A stretch of DNA of 64,000 nucleotides from an uncultured Acetatifactor sp. (GTDB lineage Bacteria; Bacillota; Clostridia; Lachnospirales; Lachnospiraceae), in contig CAKRYI010000011.1 in NCBI GenBank assembly GCA_934426825.1, positions 1-64,000 on the forward strand, in the 5' to 3' direction. Positions within the stretch are counted from its first letter, which is position 1; the number at the start of each line of letters is the position of its first letter. A program made the translations under genes and the position numbers. The notes beneath the pieces were generated by a model, which was given only the letters and a program-made list of their open reading frames with translations, was not told the DNA's origin and ran no database searches. This document shows, piece after piece, positions 17,916 to 27,100 of this stretch.

Positions 17916-18980
17916 ATGAAACGATATAAGAAAATTCTGGCACTGGGACTTGCCGCACTATTGGCTGCGGCAGCTTTTACCTCCTGCGGAAAAGGCGGGA
18001 ATACCAAAGTGGTGTTTACCACGGGATTCGGGAAAAATGAGGTGTTCCGCATTGACAACGCATCTTGCAGCAGAGAGGAGATGATGGTATATCTCACCAA
18101 CACCCAGAATCAGTACGAGAATGTATACGGTGCCGAGATATGGAATACCTCTTTGGACGGGGTGACGCTGGAAGAAAATGTGAAAGATACCATGCTGGCA
18201 AAAATTGCACAGATTAAGACCATGAATCTTCTGGCGGAGGAAAAAGAAATTACGCTGGATGAGACGGAGGAGGAAACGGTTGCCCATGCGGCGGAGGAAT
18301 ATTTCCAGTCCTTAAATGAGACGGAGATAGAGCAGATGGGCGTTACGATGGATACCATCAAGCAGCTTTACAGGGAACACCTGATAGCGGACAAGGTGTA
18401 TCAGGAGATTATCCGTGATGTCAATCCGGAAATCAGTGATGATGAGGCGAGAACCATCACCGTGCAGCACATTCTGATTCGCACGGTAATGTCGGATGGA
18501 AACGGAAAGCAGATTCCTTATTCGGACGAGGAAAAAAAGGCGGCATTTGCCAAGGCATGCGAGGTACGCAGTCTGGCAGTGGACGGGGAGCATGATTTTG
18601 CCGAACTTGCCGCAGAGTACAGCGATGACACCAATCTGACATACTCCTTCGGAAAGGGAGAGATGGACGCAACTTTTGAGCAGGCGGCATTTAGTCTGGG
18701 GACGGACGAGATAAGCAATGTGGTGGAGAGCAAAAAAGGCTACCATATTATCAAATGTATCAGCACGTTCAACAGAGAGGAGACGGATGCCAACAAACTT
18801 CAAATCGTGGAGGAGAGGCGCAGGGAAGTGTTCGGGCAGGAGTATGACGCTTTTGTGGACACGCTGGCGCGGAAACTGAATCAGAAGGTATGGGATGAAA
18901 TCACGCTGATTCACGATGACAGGGTGACGACCTCCGGTTTTTTTGATGTATATGAAAAATATTTTCCCGCAAAATCCTGA
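17916..18980 (+). CDS. Peptidyl-prolyl isomerase lipoprotein (parvulin/PrsA-like)
   Basis: The lipobox FTSC places the lipid cysteine at residue 24. A helical N-terminal chaperone region (about 45-175) precedes a rotamase domain (about 182-284) with ITVQHILIRT, DFAELAAEYSDD, FGKGEMDATFEQAAFSLG and KKGYHIIKC, all parvulin blocks. It would be anchored outside the membrane to fold exported proteins, like PrsA. It starts 23 bp after sbcC with GAGAGGAA upstream, so may be cotranscribed with it. PrsA orthology is not certain, so no symbol is given. Confidence 0.88.
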   Translation: MKRYKKILALGLAALLAAAAFTSCGKGGNTKVVFTTGFGKNEVFRIDNASCSREEMMVYLTNTQNQYENVYGAEIWNTSLDGVTLEENVKDTMLAKIAQIKTMNLLAEEKEITLDETEEETVAHAAEEYFQSLNETEIEQMGVTMDTIKQLYREHLIADKVYQEIIRDVNPEISDDEARTITVQHILIRTVMSDGNGKQIPYSDEEKKAAFAKACEVRSLAVDGEHDFAELAAEYSDDTNLTYSFGKGEMDATFEQAAFSLGTDEISNVVESKKGYHIIKCISTFNREETDANKLQIVEERRREVFGQEYDAFVDTLARKLNQKVWDEITLIHDDRVTTSGFFDVYEKYFPAKS

Positions 18981-18994
18981 AAATGAAAAATGAT

Positions 18995-19023
18995 TGAAAC
19001 TTTTTGCAATTCTCCCGGCTCTA
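18995..19023 (+). promoter_or_regulatory. ECF-type promoter, probably autoregulatory
   Basis: TGAAAC (18995-19000) followed by a T-run, then CGGCTCTA (19016-19023). The TGAAAC..CGTC-like pattern is that of extracytoplasmic-function sigma factors, and the next gene is one. The spacer is 15 bp, one short of usual. Confidence 0.5.
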
Positions 19024-19051
19024 ATCATTGTCATCGGAATGGGTGATAAAA

Positions 19052-19077
19052 AGCACTGCGTCCCGGGAAGGCAGTGC
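19052..19077 (+). other. Hairpin in the leader of the ECF sigma gene
   Basis: GCACTGC and GCAGTGC arms surround a C/G-rich loop just upstream of the ribosome site. There is no T-run, so it is not a clear terminator. It could limit translation or stabilise the leader. Confidence 0.4.
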
Positions 19078-19088
19078 GGAAAGGCAAG

Positions 19089-19607
19089 ATGATTGACATG
19101 AGTGTACGTTTTGACAGACACACAAAAGAGCAGACGGTAGAACAGGTGATTTTAGATAACTATGATAAATATTACCGCTTGGCGTACAGTTATGTGCACA
19201 ACGAGGCGGATGCTTCCGACATTGTGCAGAATGGTGCATATAAAGCAATTTTGAATTGCCGTTCCCTGCGCCATGCAGAGTATGCTGCTACCTGGGTTTA
19301 TCGGATTATGATAAATGAGATTTTCAAATTCTATACCAGAGGCGGACTTCTTGCGGGAAAGCAGATGGCGTCTTTGGAAGAAATGGATACAGAAACAGGT
19401 GCGGAGGATGTTTATCAGGATATTGATCTGCGCAGAGCACTGGATTCTTTGGATGCAGGGGATAAGGCAGTGGTGGAAATGCGGTACTTTGAGGATATGA
19501 AGTTAGAAGAGATAGCGGATGTCCTGCAGGAGAATTTAAGTACCATAAAAAGCCGGCTGTATCGGAGCCTGAAAAAGCTGCGGCTGAAACTGGAATACGA
19601 GGCATAA
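19089..19607 (+). CDS. ECF-family RNA polymerase sigma factor
   Basis: Region 2 is visible in YDKYYRLAYSYVHNEADASD and WVYRIMINE. Region 4 is in VVEMRYFEDMKLEEIADVL with a KSRLYRSLKKLR recognition helix. About 172 residues is normal for an ECF factor. ATG 19089 is preferred over GTG 19074; GGAAAGG lies just upstream. The next gene is an RsiV-like membrane anti-sigma factor, so this is a signal-activated pair. The TGAAAC-type promoter upstream suggests positive autoregulation. In B. subtilis the SigV/RsiV pair responds to lysozyme; the signal here is not known. Confidence 0.9.
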   Translation: MIDMSVRFDRHTKEQTVEQVILDNYDKYYRLAYSYVHNEADASDIVQNGAYKAILNCRSLRHAEYAATWVYRIMINEIFKFYTRGGLLAGKQMASLEEMDTETGAEDVYQDIDLRRALDSLDAGDKAVVEMRYFEDMKLEEIADVLQENLSTIKSRLYRSLKKLRLKLEYEA

Positions 19608-19667
19608 AATGCAGTAAGGGAATCCGACATGCAGAAAAGGAATCTGAAGTTGAAAGGAGCGGCGCAT

Positions 19668-20573
19668 ATGAGTGGCAATCGCAAAAAGGATTGGGAAGAA
19701 ATGAAACAGGAATATGAACAGAGACATATGCCGGAACAAAAGGTGGAGCTTTTAAAGGACACCATAAACCGGGCGAAGCAGGACGGAAGAAAGAAAAGAC
19801 GGGGAAGAGTTGTGCGGGGCATTGCCTCTGTGGCAGCAGTGGCGGTGATTTTTGTTGCCCTGCCCAACACGTCGGCACAGGTGGCGCACGCCATGAGCAG
19901 TATTCCGGTTATCGGAAAACTGGTGGACGTGGTGACATTCCGCAATTATCAGTATAACAGTGAAAGAAACAATGCAGATGTGGAGGTGCCGGAACTGGTG
20001 GTAAAAGAGGATGAAACCTCCAAGCCGCAGGCACAGGAAAATCTAAAAAAAACGACGGAAGAAATCAATGCGGAAATTAAGCAGATTTCAGACAGTTTTA
20101 TAACGGAATTTGAGGAGAATATGCAAAATGAGGAGGGCTATCAGAATGTGACGATAAAGTCCGAGGTGATAGCTACCACAGAGAATTATTTCACCTTGAA
20201 ATTAATCTGTTTTCAGGCTGCCGGAAGCGGTGCAGAGTGGGATTATTATTACACCATTGACTTAAATACCGGAGAGAGGCTTGCGCTGAAAGATTTGTTT
20301 ACAGAGGGTGCGGACTATATTACGCCTGTCAGTGACGACATCAAGAGACAGATGAGAGAACAGATGGCGCAGGATGAAAATGTGATGTACTGGCTGGATG
20401 ACCCGGAGGTGCCGGAGTGGAATTTTCAGGCAATTACGGATGACACGGCTTTTTATGTGAATGCAGATGGCAATCTTGTGATTTTCTTTAACGAGGGAGA
20501 TGTGGGACCTATGAGTATGGGTGTGGTACAGTTTACCATCGCACCGGAGGCGATTCAGAATATCCGGAAATAA
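19668..20573 (+). CDS. RsiV-like membrane anti-sigma factor
   Basis: Residues 1-47 are basic and cytosolic, about 48-66 form one transmembrane helix, and the remainder is extracytoplasmic. The extracytoplasmic part contains a DUF4163/DUF3298 layout: FITEFEENMQ, YYYTIDLNTGERLALKDLF, and a closing YVNADGNLVIFFNEGDVGP block. That is the RsiV/PdaC type. ATG 19668 has AAAGGAG upstream; an ORF start at 19629 has none. It should hold the preceding sigma factor at the membrane until proteolysis. Confidence 0.85.
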   Translation: MSGNRKKDWEEMKQEYEQRHMPEQKVELLKDTINRAKQDGRKKRRGRVVRGIASVAAVAVIFVALPNTSAQVAHAMSSIPVIGKLVDVVTFRNYQYNSERNNADVEVPELVVKEDETSKPQAQENLKKTTEEINAEIKQISDSFITEFEENMQNEEGYQNVTIKSEVIATTENYFTLKLICFQAAGSGAEWDYYYTIDLNTGERLALKDLFTEGADYITPVSDDIKRQMREQMAQDENVMYWLDDPEVPEWNFQAITDDTAFYVNADGNLVIFFNEGDVGPMSMGVVQFTIAPEAIQNIRK

Positions 20574-20607
20574 ACCGGAAAAGTTAATATTCTCTTTGGC
20601 GTAGGGG

Positions 20608-20653
20608 AAAAGGCACTTGTCAGGGCTTTGTACAGCGGACAGGTGCCTTTTTT
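20608..20653 (+). terminator. Rho-independent terminator after the anti-sigma gene
   Basis: AAAAGGCACTTGTC pairs with GACAGGTGCCTTTT (one G-T pair) and is followed by T residues. Confidence 0.85.
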
Positions 20654-20662
20654 GTGTCGTTT

Positions 20663-20690
20663 TGTGACGATAGACGTCATCTCGTGCAGG
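20663..20690 (+). promoter_or_regulatory. Putative LytTR operator, copy 1
   Basis: The element starts TGTGACGATAGACGTC and ends TCTCGTGCAGG. It matches the element at 30997-31024 at 21 of 28 positions and lies exactly 5 bp before the -35 box, as the other copy does. It contains the inverted core GACGA..TCGT. It is a candidate site for the LytTR regulator encoded at 30159-30896. Confidence 0.6.
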
Positions 20691-20695
20691 AGGTC

Positions 20696-20725
20696 TTGCG
20701 GGGAGGGGAGGCTGTCATATATATT
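20696..20725 (+). promoter_or_regulatory. Promoter of the pseudo-receiver/giant surface protein operon
   Basis: TTGCGG (20696-20701), 18 bp, TATATT (20720-20725). The weak -35 directly downstream of the shared operator suggests activator dependence. Confidence 0.5.
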
Positions 20726-20773
20726 CATAGTGTAAGTTCGGGGAACTGAAACCATGATATAACAGGAGAAGGT

Positions 20774-21121
20774 ATGAGGGCACTGATTTATACAAACAGC
20801 GAGAGGGAGTATCAGCTTTTACGGGAGATTACGGAGGAAGAGGTTGACGGTATCATTGTCAGTCAGGTTTGCATGGACGGACATTTCCATGTGTCGGAGG
20901 ACAGTGATATCGCCGTTATTGCGCTCAACGGCGCCATGGGTATGGAAATTATGCAGACCTATCAGAGCAGGCATCCCGCGTGTAGAATTATCTGGATTAC
21001 GGATGACCAGTATTTTGGGAGAACCGCCATCAGAAATCACATCTTTGATTTCATTTTGCGCCCCTACCCGGACAACCGTTACCGGGAGGCGGTCAGGAAA
21101 GCGGCAGGAAATAATAATTAA
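20774..21121 (+). CDS. Receiver-like (pseudo-receiver) protein
   Basis: This 115-residue protein has the length and alternating strand/helix pattern of a lone response-regulator receiver domain (RALIYTNS, DIAVIALNG, CRIIWITDD, FDFILRPY). The phosphoacceptor Asp expected after strand 3 is absent (AVIALNG) and the conserved Lys before Pro in strand 5 is Arg (LRP). It has no output domain. GGAG precedes ATG 20774, and it sits 17 bp before the giant surface protein, downstream of the shared operator. It may act as an unphosphorylated partner or decoy in the LytTR circuit; this is inference. Confidence 0.6.
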   Translation: MRALIYTNSEREYQLLREITEEEVDGIIVSQVCMDGHFHVSEDSDIAVIALNGAMGMEIMQTYQSRHPACRIIWITDDQYFGRTAIRNHIFDFILRPYPDNRYREAVRKAAGNNN

Positions 21122-21138
21122 AAAAGAGGAAGTGGATT

Positions 21139-24100
21139 ATGCAAAATCAGACGATGAAACATCATCTTGGAAAACAGCAGAAAATGGAAAATAGAAACGG
21201 AAATGGAAGAAAGCGCACTGCAACGGGTGGTCTGCGCAGAGCGGGCAGATGGGCAGCGGCATTTTTGCTTGTGGGCTTCCTTGCAGGTGCCTCTTTCGGG
21301 GCACCGGGCATGGAAAGGGTAAACGCGGCGCAGACAATACAGACGCAGACAGCGGTGATGGAGCTGAGCAAACTGCCGCTCATAGCGGACAACGCCCAGC
21401 GCCTTGACTTTACGATCAATGCGGGCAATGTATCCAAGTACGACAATGCGGTTCTGACGGGCAGCTTCTCGGACGAGGACGGAAATATCGCGCGAAAGAG
21501 GATCGTGATAGACGGTACGACCGTAAACCTGACAATCCGGGATGTGAACATCGACCGCAGCACATGGTACGCTACGACGGCGGCGGTTGAGCTGATAAAC
21601 GGCGCAAAGCTGAATCTGACGCTGGAGGGGGACAATGTGCTCAAGGGCAGTATCGGAGGCGCCGGCATCGGCGTCGGGGAGGACTGCACCCTGACGATCA
21701 CCGGACAGAGCATGGGAACACTGACAGCGGTAGGCGGCAGTTATTACGGAGGCGCAGCGGGCATCGGCGCCAACGGAACAGGGGCTTATGCGGGTAAGCC
21801 GAGAGAGGTTATCCAGAAGTTCGGAACCATCATCATAGAGGGCGGTACAGTCAATGCAGAGGGCGGAACCTATTTCTATAGGGGCGTGCTGGAATCCTCG
21901 GGAGCCGGAATCGGCGGCTCCGGCTATGGATCCGAGGGAACCATTATCATCCGGGGCGGCGTTGTCAATACCGTCGGAGGAACCGGAGCAGCCGGAATCG
22001 GCGGCGGATGCGCCGGTCATGTGGATAAGATCGAGATTACCGGCGGTAAGGTGACTGCCACCGCCGTGGTAGATGGAACCAATTCCACAATTCAGGGAGC
22101 GGCGATCGGCAGTGGATACAATGGAAACTCTATGGAGGCGATGCCCTGCGGGGAAATTTCCATTATGGGCGGGGAAATCACTGCAGACGGAAATATCGGC
22201 TATGGAACAGGAGACAACGAATATAATGGCGGCAGTATCCGCATTGGCGGGGAGGCGAAGCTGGATGTCACGGGAACGATAAGCCTCAAAGACCCTGAGG
22301 GAGTGGCGTACATGCTGCAGCTTACGGTATATGATGTAAGACTGGTGGGAAGTCAGAATATTGCAGGAACCGCAGAATTGAAAAATCAGAAAAGGAAAAC
22401 AATCGGCGAGGTTTCCGGGGCTTCCGCTGCGATCGAGTTAGAATATTTTGCCGAGAGCGAACTGACCGGAAAGCAGGACGTCAAGGTAACCATTGGGGAA
22501 TACGAGTATCAGACACAGGTGGATTTTCAGGCGGGAAAGACCGACTATGCCGTGCAGATCGGACAGCCGCTGTGCGACACGCGGCTGCGGCTTGACATCG
22601 ACTGGACTTGGGGGACGAAAGCGCGGAAGGTCACTTCCCTCAGCGTCACGAAGGCGGGCAAGGAGTTTGACCGTCAGGAATATTATGTGGCAGAGAAGAC
22701 GGAAGGCACCGAATCGAAGGACTATCTTTATCTTCAGATGTACCTTCCGGAGGGAGAGCAGTATGACATCACTGCTGCCATTGAAGGTGTAAATGGTGGA
22801 GAGCCTGTGACCGTGAGCGGGCAGACGGTAAAAGGCGGTGCAGAAAATGTGATCTATGTTCTGCCCCTCAATGTGGAACTGATCGATGCGGACAATACGG
22901 ATAATCTAGCGGAGGTCACAGTCTCCGGCAAAAAGGATATAACGGTACATTATCTGGTAAGCAAAACTGACTTCACGGATGAGGAGATTCAGGCAAAGGC
23001 GGAGATAGGGGAGACCGAAAGCCTTAAATTGACCGGTGGAACACAGACCTTTTCCGTGGCAGCGTCGGACGTAGAGACGGATGTGACCTGCTATGTCATT
23101 GCCAAAGGCAGTAATGGTTATTCAAAGGTTTACAGACAGAGCTTCCATTCGGGGGAATTGGTTGCGGTGGAAGCCATGCTGTATAAGCGCGGCGAGACGG
23201 AAGGAATTGCCTATGCCACATTGGATGCCGCAGTCGCGGCGGCACAGAAACCGGAGAATAAGGGCTGTACGGTTCGTCTTCAGGAGAATATGATCCACAG
23301 CGGCACCCTGACCGTGAACGATGGCAGCTTTACGCTGGACGTTAACGGCAAGCAGTTGACGGCGGAGGACCGCACAACGCTCCTGCAGCTGGACGGCGGA
23401 AGCCTCACCCTGAAGGACAGTAAAGGAACCGGCAGCATGGTGGGCGGAAAAAGGGTTGGGAGCACCGTTGCGCATATAATCGTCGCCAACGGCGGCACAC
23501 TGACCATACAGAACGGTAACTATTGGGTAAACGCAAACGGAAGCGGAGCGGACGCAGATAAAGGTGCCGTTATTTACACAGACGAGGGGGCGAATCCGGT
23601 TGTAAAAATCAAGGATGGCAGCTTTGGAAGGAAGACCCAATGTTCAAAATATGGTTTTTATATGCAGAGTGGTATACTGGAGGTGGAAGGCGGCACATTT
23701 GTAGAAGTGTGGAATTATGCAATTAAGGATACCGAGGCAACGATCAGCGGGGGCGAGTTCCAAAGCAATCTTATTCTGAGTCAGGACAATGCGAAGCTGA
23801 GGGGAGGCAGCTTCGCCACGCTCATGGTGGCGGATGAAGCGGGTAATATTGCATCAGACGGAGACTGTAGCCAGCTGCTGGATGGAACATATGGAGAGAA
23901 GTATCAGTATAAGAAGAACGGTAACTTGGTAGAGGCGAAAGATGCAAAAGGTAATAGTTTGTTTAATGTCGAGGTCATCTGCGTGCTGCCGGAGCTGGAT
24001 AGAAGCGCCAAAATCACGATTGTTAACGGAGGCACAAGGCAGCCCATGGTCGGGGATACCCTGCAGTGTACATTTGAGCCGTATCCAGTCGGAAAGGAAT

Positions 24101-27100
24101 GGGATGTGATAGATACACATACCTACAACTGGTATCGTGTGGACGGCGAGGAGGCGACGCTTGTGCACACAGGTTCAGGAAGATGGAACTGCACCTACGA
24201 CGTGACGGCGGACGACATCGGAAAGAAGCTCTATTGTGAGGTGGTGTTCGAAAAGTACCAGAGCGTACGCACAGAACCGACGAAAACAGTGACAAAGTAC
24301 AGACTGAACGCCATCAATACCCTGTTCAAAAACACGGTCACCAAGTATTATACGGGAGAGCCGGTTACACTGACGGCGGAAGACTTAGCTGACGCAGGTG
24401 TGGGAGGCAACAATAATCTGAATCTGCAGCTGGACACCGACTTTATTGTTCAAAGGTACGAGAACAATACAGAAGTCGGCAAGGCGACGGTGTGGGTTGA
24501 GGGAATCGGTGATTATATAGGTTCCACGCAAAATAGATTCGACATCGTGTATAAGCCCATGAATGTCACTCCCACCGTAAAAGGGCTGGGAGCGGACGGC
24601 TGGACCAATTGTGCCGAACTGGTGGCACCGGAGGGCTATACTATCAGCTTTTCCCAGAAGGATGGCTACGCGGGCAGTATTTTCTATGACAAGGAGAGTG
24701 GCATGGACGGTGTGCAGCCTACCTATTATCTGCGGGAGACTGCAACCGGTTATATTTCCGATGCAAAGCAGCTGGCGGATGTGATCAAAGTTGAGAAGGA
24801 GGCGCCTGCCTTTACCGGAGAATCCGACGGCATTTCCTTCGGCCTGAGCAACTGGAAGGAACGGGAGAAGCCTATTTCCTTTGAAATAAAGACGAAATCT
24901 GCGCAGATGGCGCTTCATGCCACGGACGCACTTTCCGGCATACAGACCTACTATTACTACGCAGACCGGGTACAGGACACTGCCAATTATCAGGTGCTGA
25001 CCGATTACCAGCTGCAGGAACTGGAGCGGAGCTTCAAGGCTGCTGAAAACGGCAGATTTACGTTGGATACGGACGGCAGCTATGTTGTGTACGCCTATGC
25101 GGTGGATAAGGCGGGCAACCGGAGCACTGTAATCTGCTCGGGCGGCATTGTGATTGACAACACCGCACCGGGACTGACGGCAGCCGTGCCTGCGGAGAAG
25201 ATTAAGTCCAATGAGGCGGATGTGGAATTTACAATGGATGAGGCGGGAACGCTTTCTTATTATTATTGCGACAGCAATTCCGGCTTTGGGATGAATGAGA
25301 CGCCGACTTTTGAGGAACTGGAGAACCATAAGGGTGCTTTTGACGAGCATTTCAGATACGGTACCGTTTCCGTTTCCCTTGGTCAGGTGGGGCAGAAGCA
25401 GAACCTTTCTTTGGAAAATTTAGACATTCATACAGAGTATGCGGTCTATCTGGTGACAGAGGATGAAATGGGTAATGTCAGTCAGGTGAAACGGCTGAAT
25501 TTCAGAACGAAGAAGTTGCTTCCTGTTTTGAAGGAGGCTCCGACGCTTACCGGAGAGTACGGTACGAAAGTAGCTGACCTGCAGATTACCGGAGGCAGCG
25601 TCTTACAGCCGGACAAAGAGACTGCATTGGAGGGAACATGGTCCCTTGTAACCGGCAATACGGGACTTGACCTTGTGCCGCAGGTAGGAGAGGAAAAAAC
25701 CTATCGCGTGATTTATAAGATAACAAGTGCAGGAGGGCTGAATGACGCTTACGAAGATGTGGAATGTGACGCAAAGGCAGTAATCACACCGAAGGACATC
25801 AGTTCCTTTACGGTGGAGGACATTGCGGACTGCGAGTACAGTGGTGCAGAACTGACTCCGGAGCCTGTTGTAAAGGGGACGGACCGCTACGGCGCGGAAC
25901 AGACATTGACAAAGGGTGTGGACTATCAGGTTTCCTACCGGGATAATACGCATGCGGGAACGGCGACGATTGTTATCACCGGTCAGGGCAATTATCAGGG
26001 AGCACTCGAGAAGGAGTTTCAGATTACGCAGGCAAGGAATGAATTTACCTCGAAGCTGACCTGTGACAGTTATACCTACGACAAGGAAGCGGTACCCGCA
26101 CCGAACGTGACGGCAAAGTATGGAACGGTGATTTATGAGTATGCAAAGGTAGCGGACAACGGAAATCCGCCGGTAGAAGACGATTACACGACTGAGCTTC
26201 CGGTAAAGGCGGGAGAATGGTGTGTCAGGGCTTATGTGCCGGAGACAGAGGATTATACCGGAATGCTCAGCGGAGGCGTGCCATTTACAATCCGTAAGGC
26301 GGAATACCGGAACGGAATACAGTACGGGGAATATGTGTCTTACAGAGACTGGACGGGAGAAACAGTGACGGTTCCGGGAGAAAAGTTTTTCCCGAATCCG
26401 CCCGAAGATTGCGGCAAGATTACCTACAGTGTGAAGGTGGATGACCTCTCTAATATTTTAGAAGGAACGGCTGTGGTAGATGAGAACGGAACCCTGTCGT
26501 ACCGGTTGAGGCAGGTTACGGCAAGTGAGATAGAAAACGGGAAAAAACAGGCATGGATCACTTACAAAATCTCCACGGAAAATTATGAGATTGTCGGAGA
26601 TTCCGGCTGGAGGATTGAAGTTGTCGATTGGCTGGAGTTTCAGGGAAGGGATGAGGTGCAAATTGATGGAAGCAATGAGCTGACTTACGGTCAGAAGCTG
26701 TCCGCACTGACCTTAAATAGCAGAAATAGCGTCTTCCATGACGTGCACATGAACGAGGTAGAGGGCAGCTTTGAATGGCTGGAGCCGGAGAGCGTGCCTG
26801 CCGTCGGAACGACATCGGCGACCTATTACCTCCGTCATTCTTTAAAGGAAAGCTACAAGACATATCAGAACGAGATTGCGATTACCGTTGTTCCGGCAGC
26901 GCCGAGGGTGACGGCACCCGTGTTGGGGAACGGCGTGACAATTACCTATGACCCCGCAAAGACGTTGGGCGACGTTTTTCCGATGAACGGCTATGCAGCG
27001 GCAGGCAGTATGGCAGAAAGTATCTGGACGGGCGGCAGCGCCGTATGGACGGTTGGAGACAATGAGGTGACTGTGGACGGAAGCTGGAGCTGGCAGAACC

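Noticed and set aside
21118..22020. A 300-codon minus-strand frame opposite the start of the giant surface protein
   Set aside because: It is a shadow of the Gly/Ala-rich coding sequence, with repetitive composition and no start signal.
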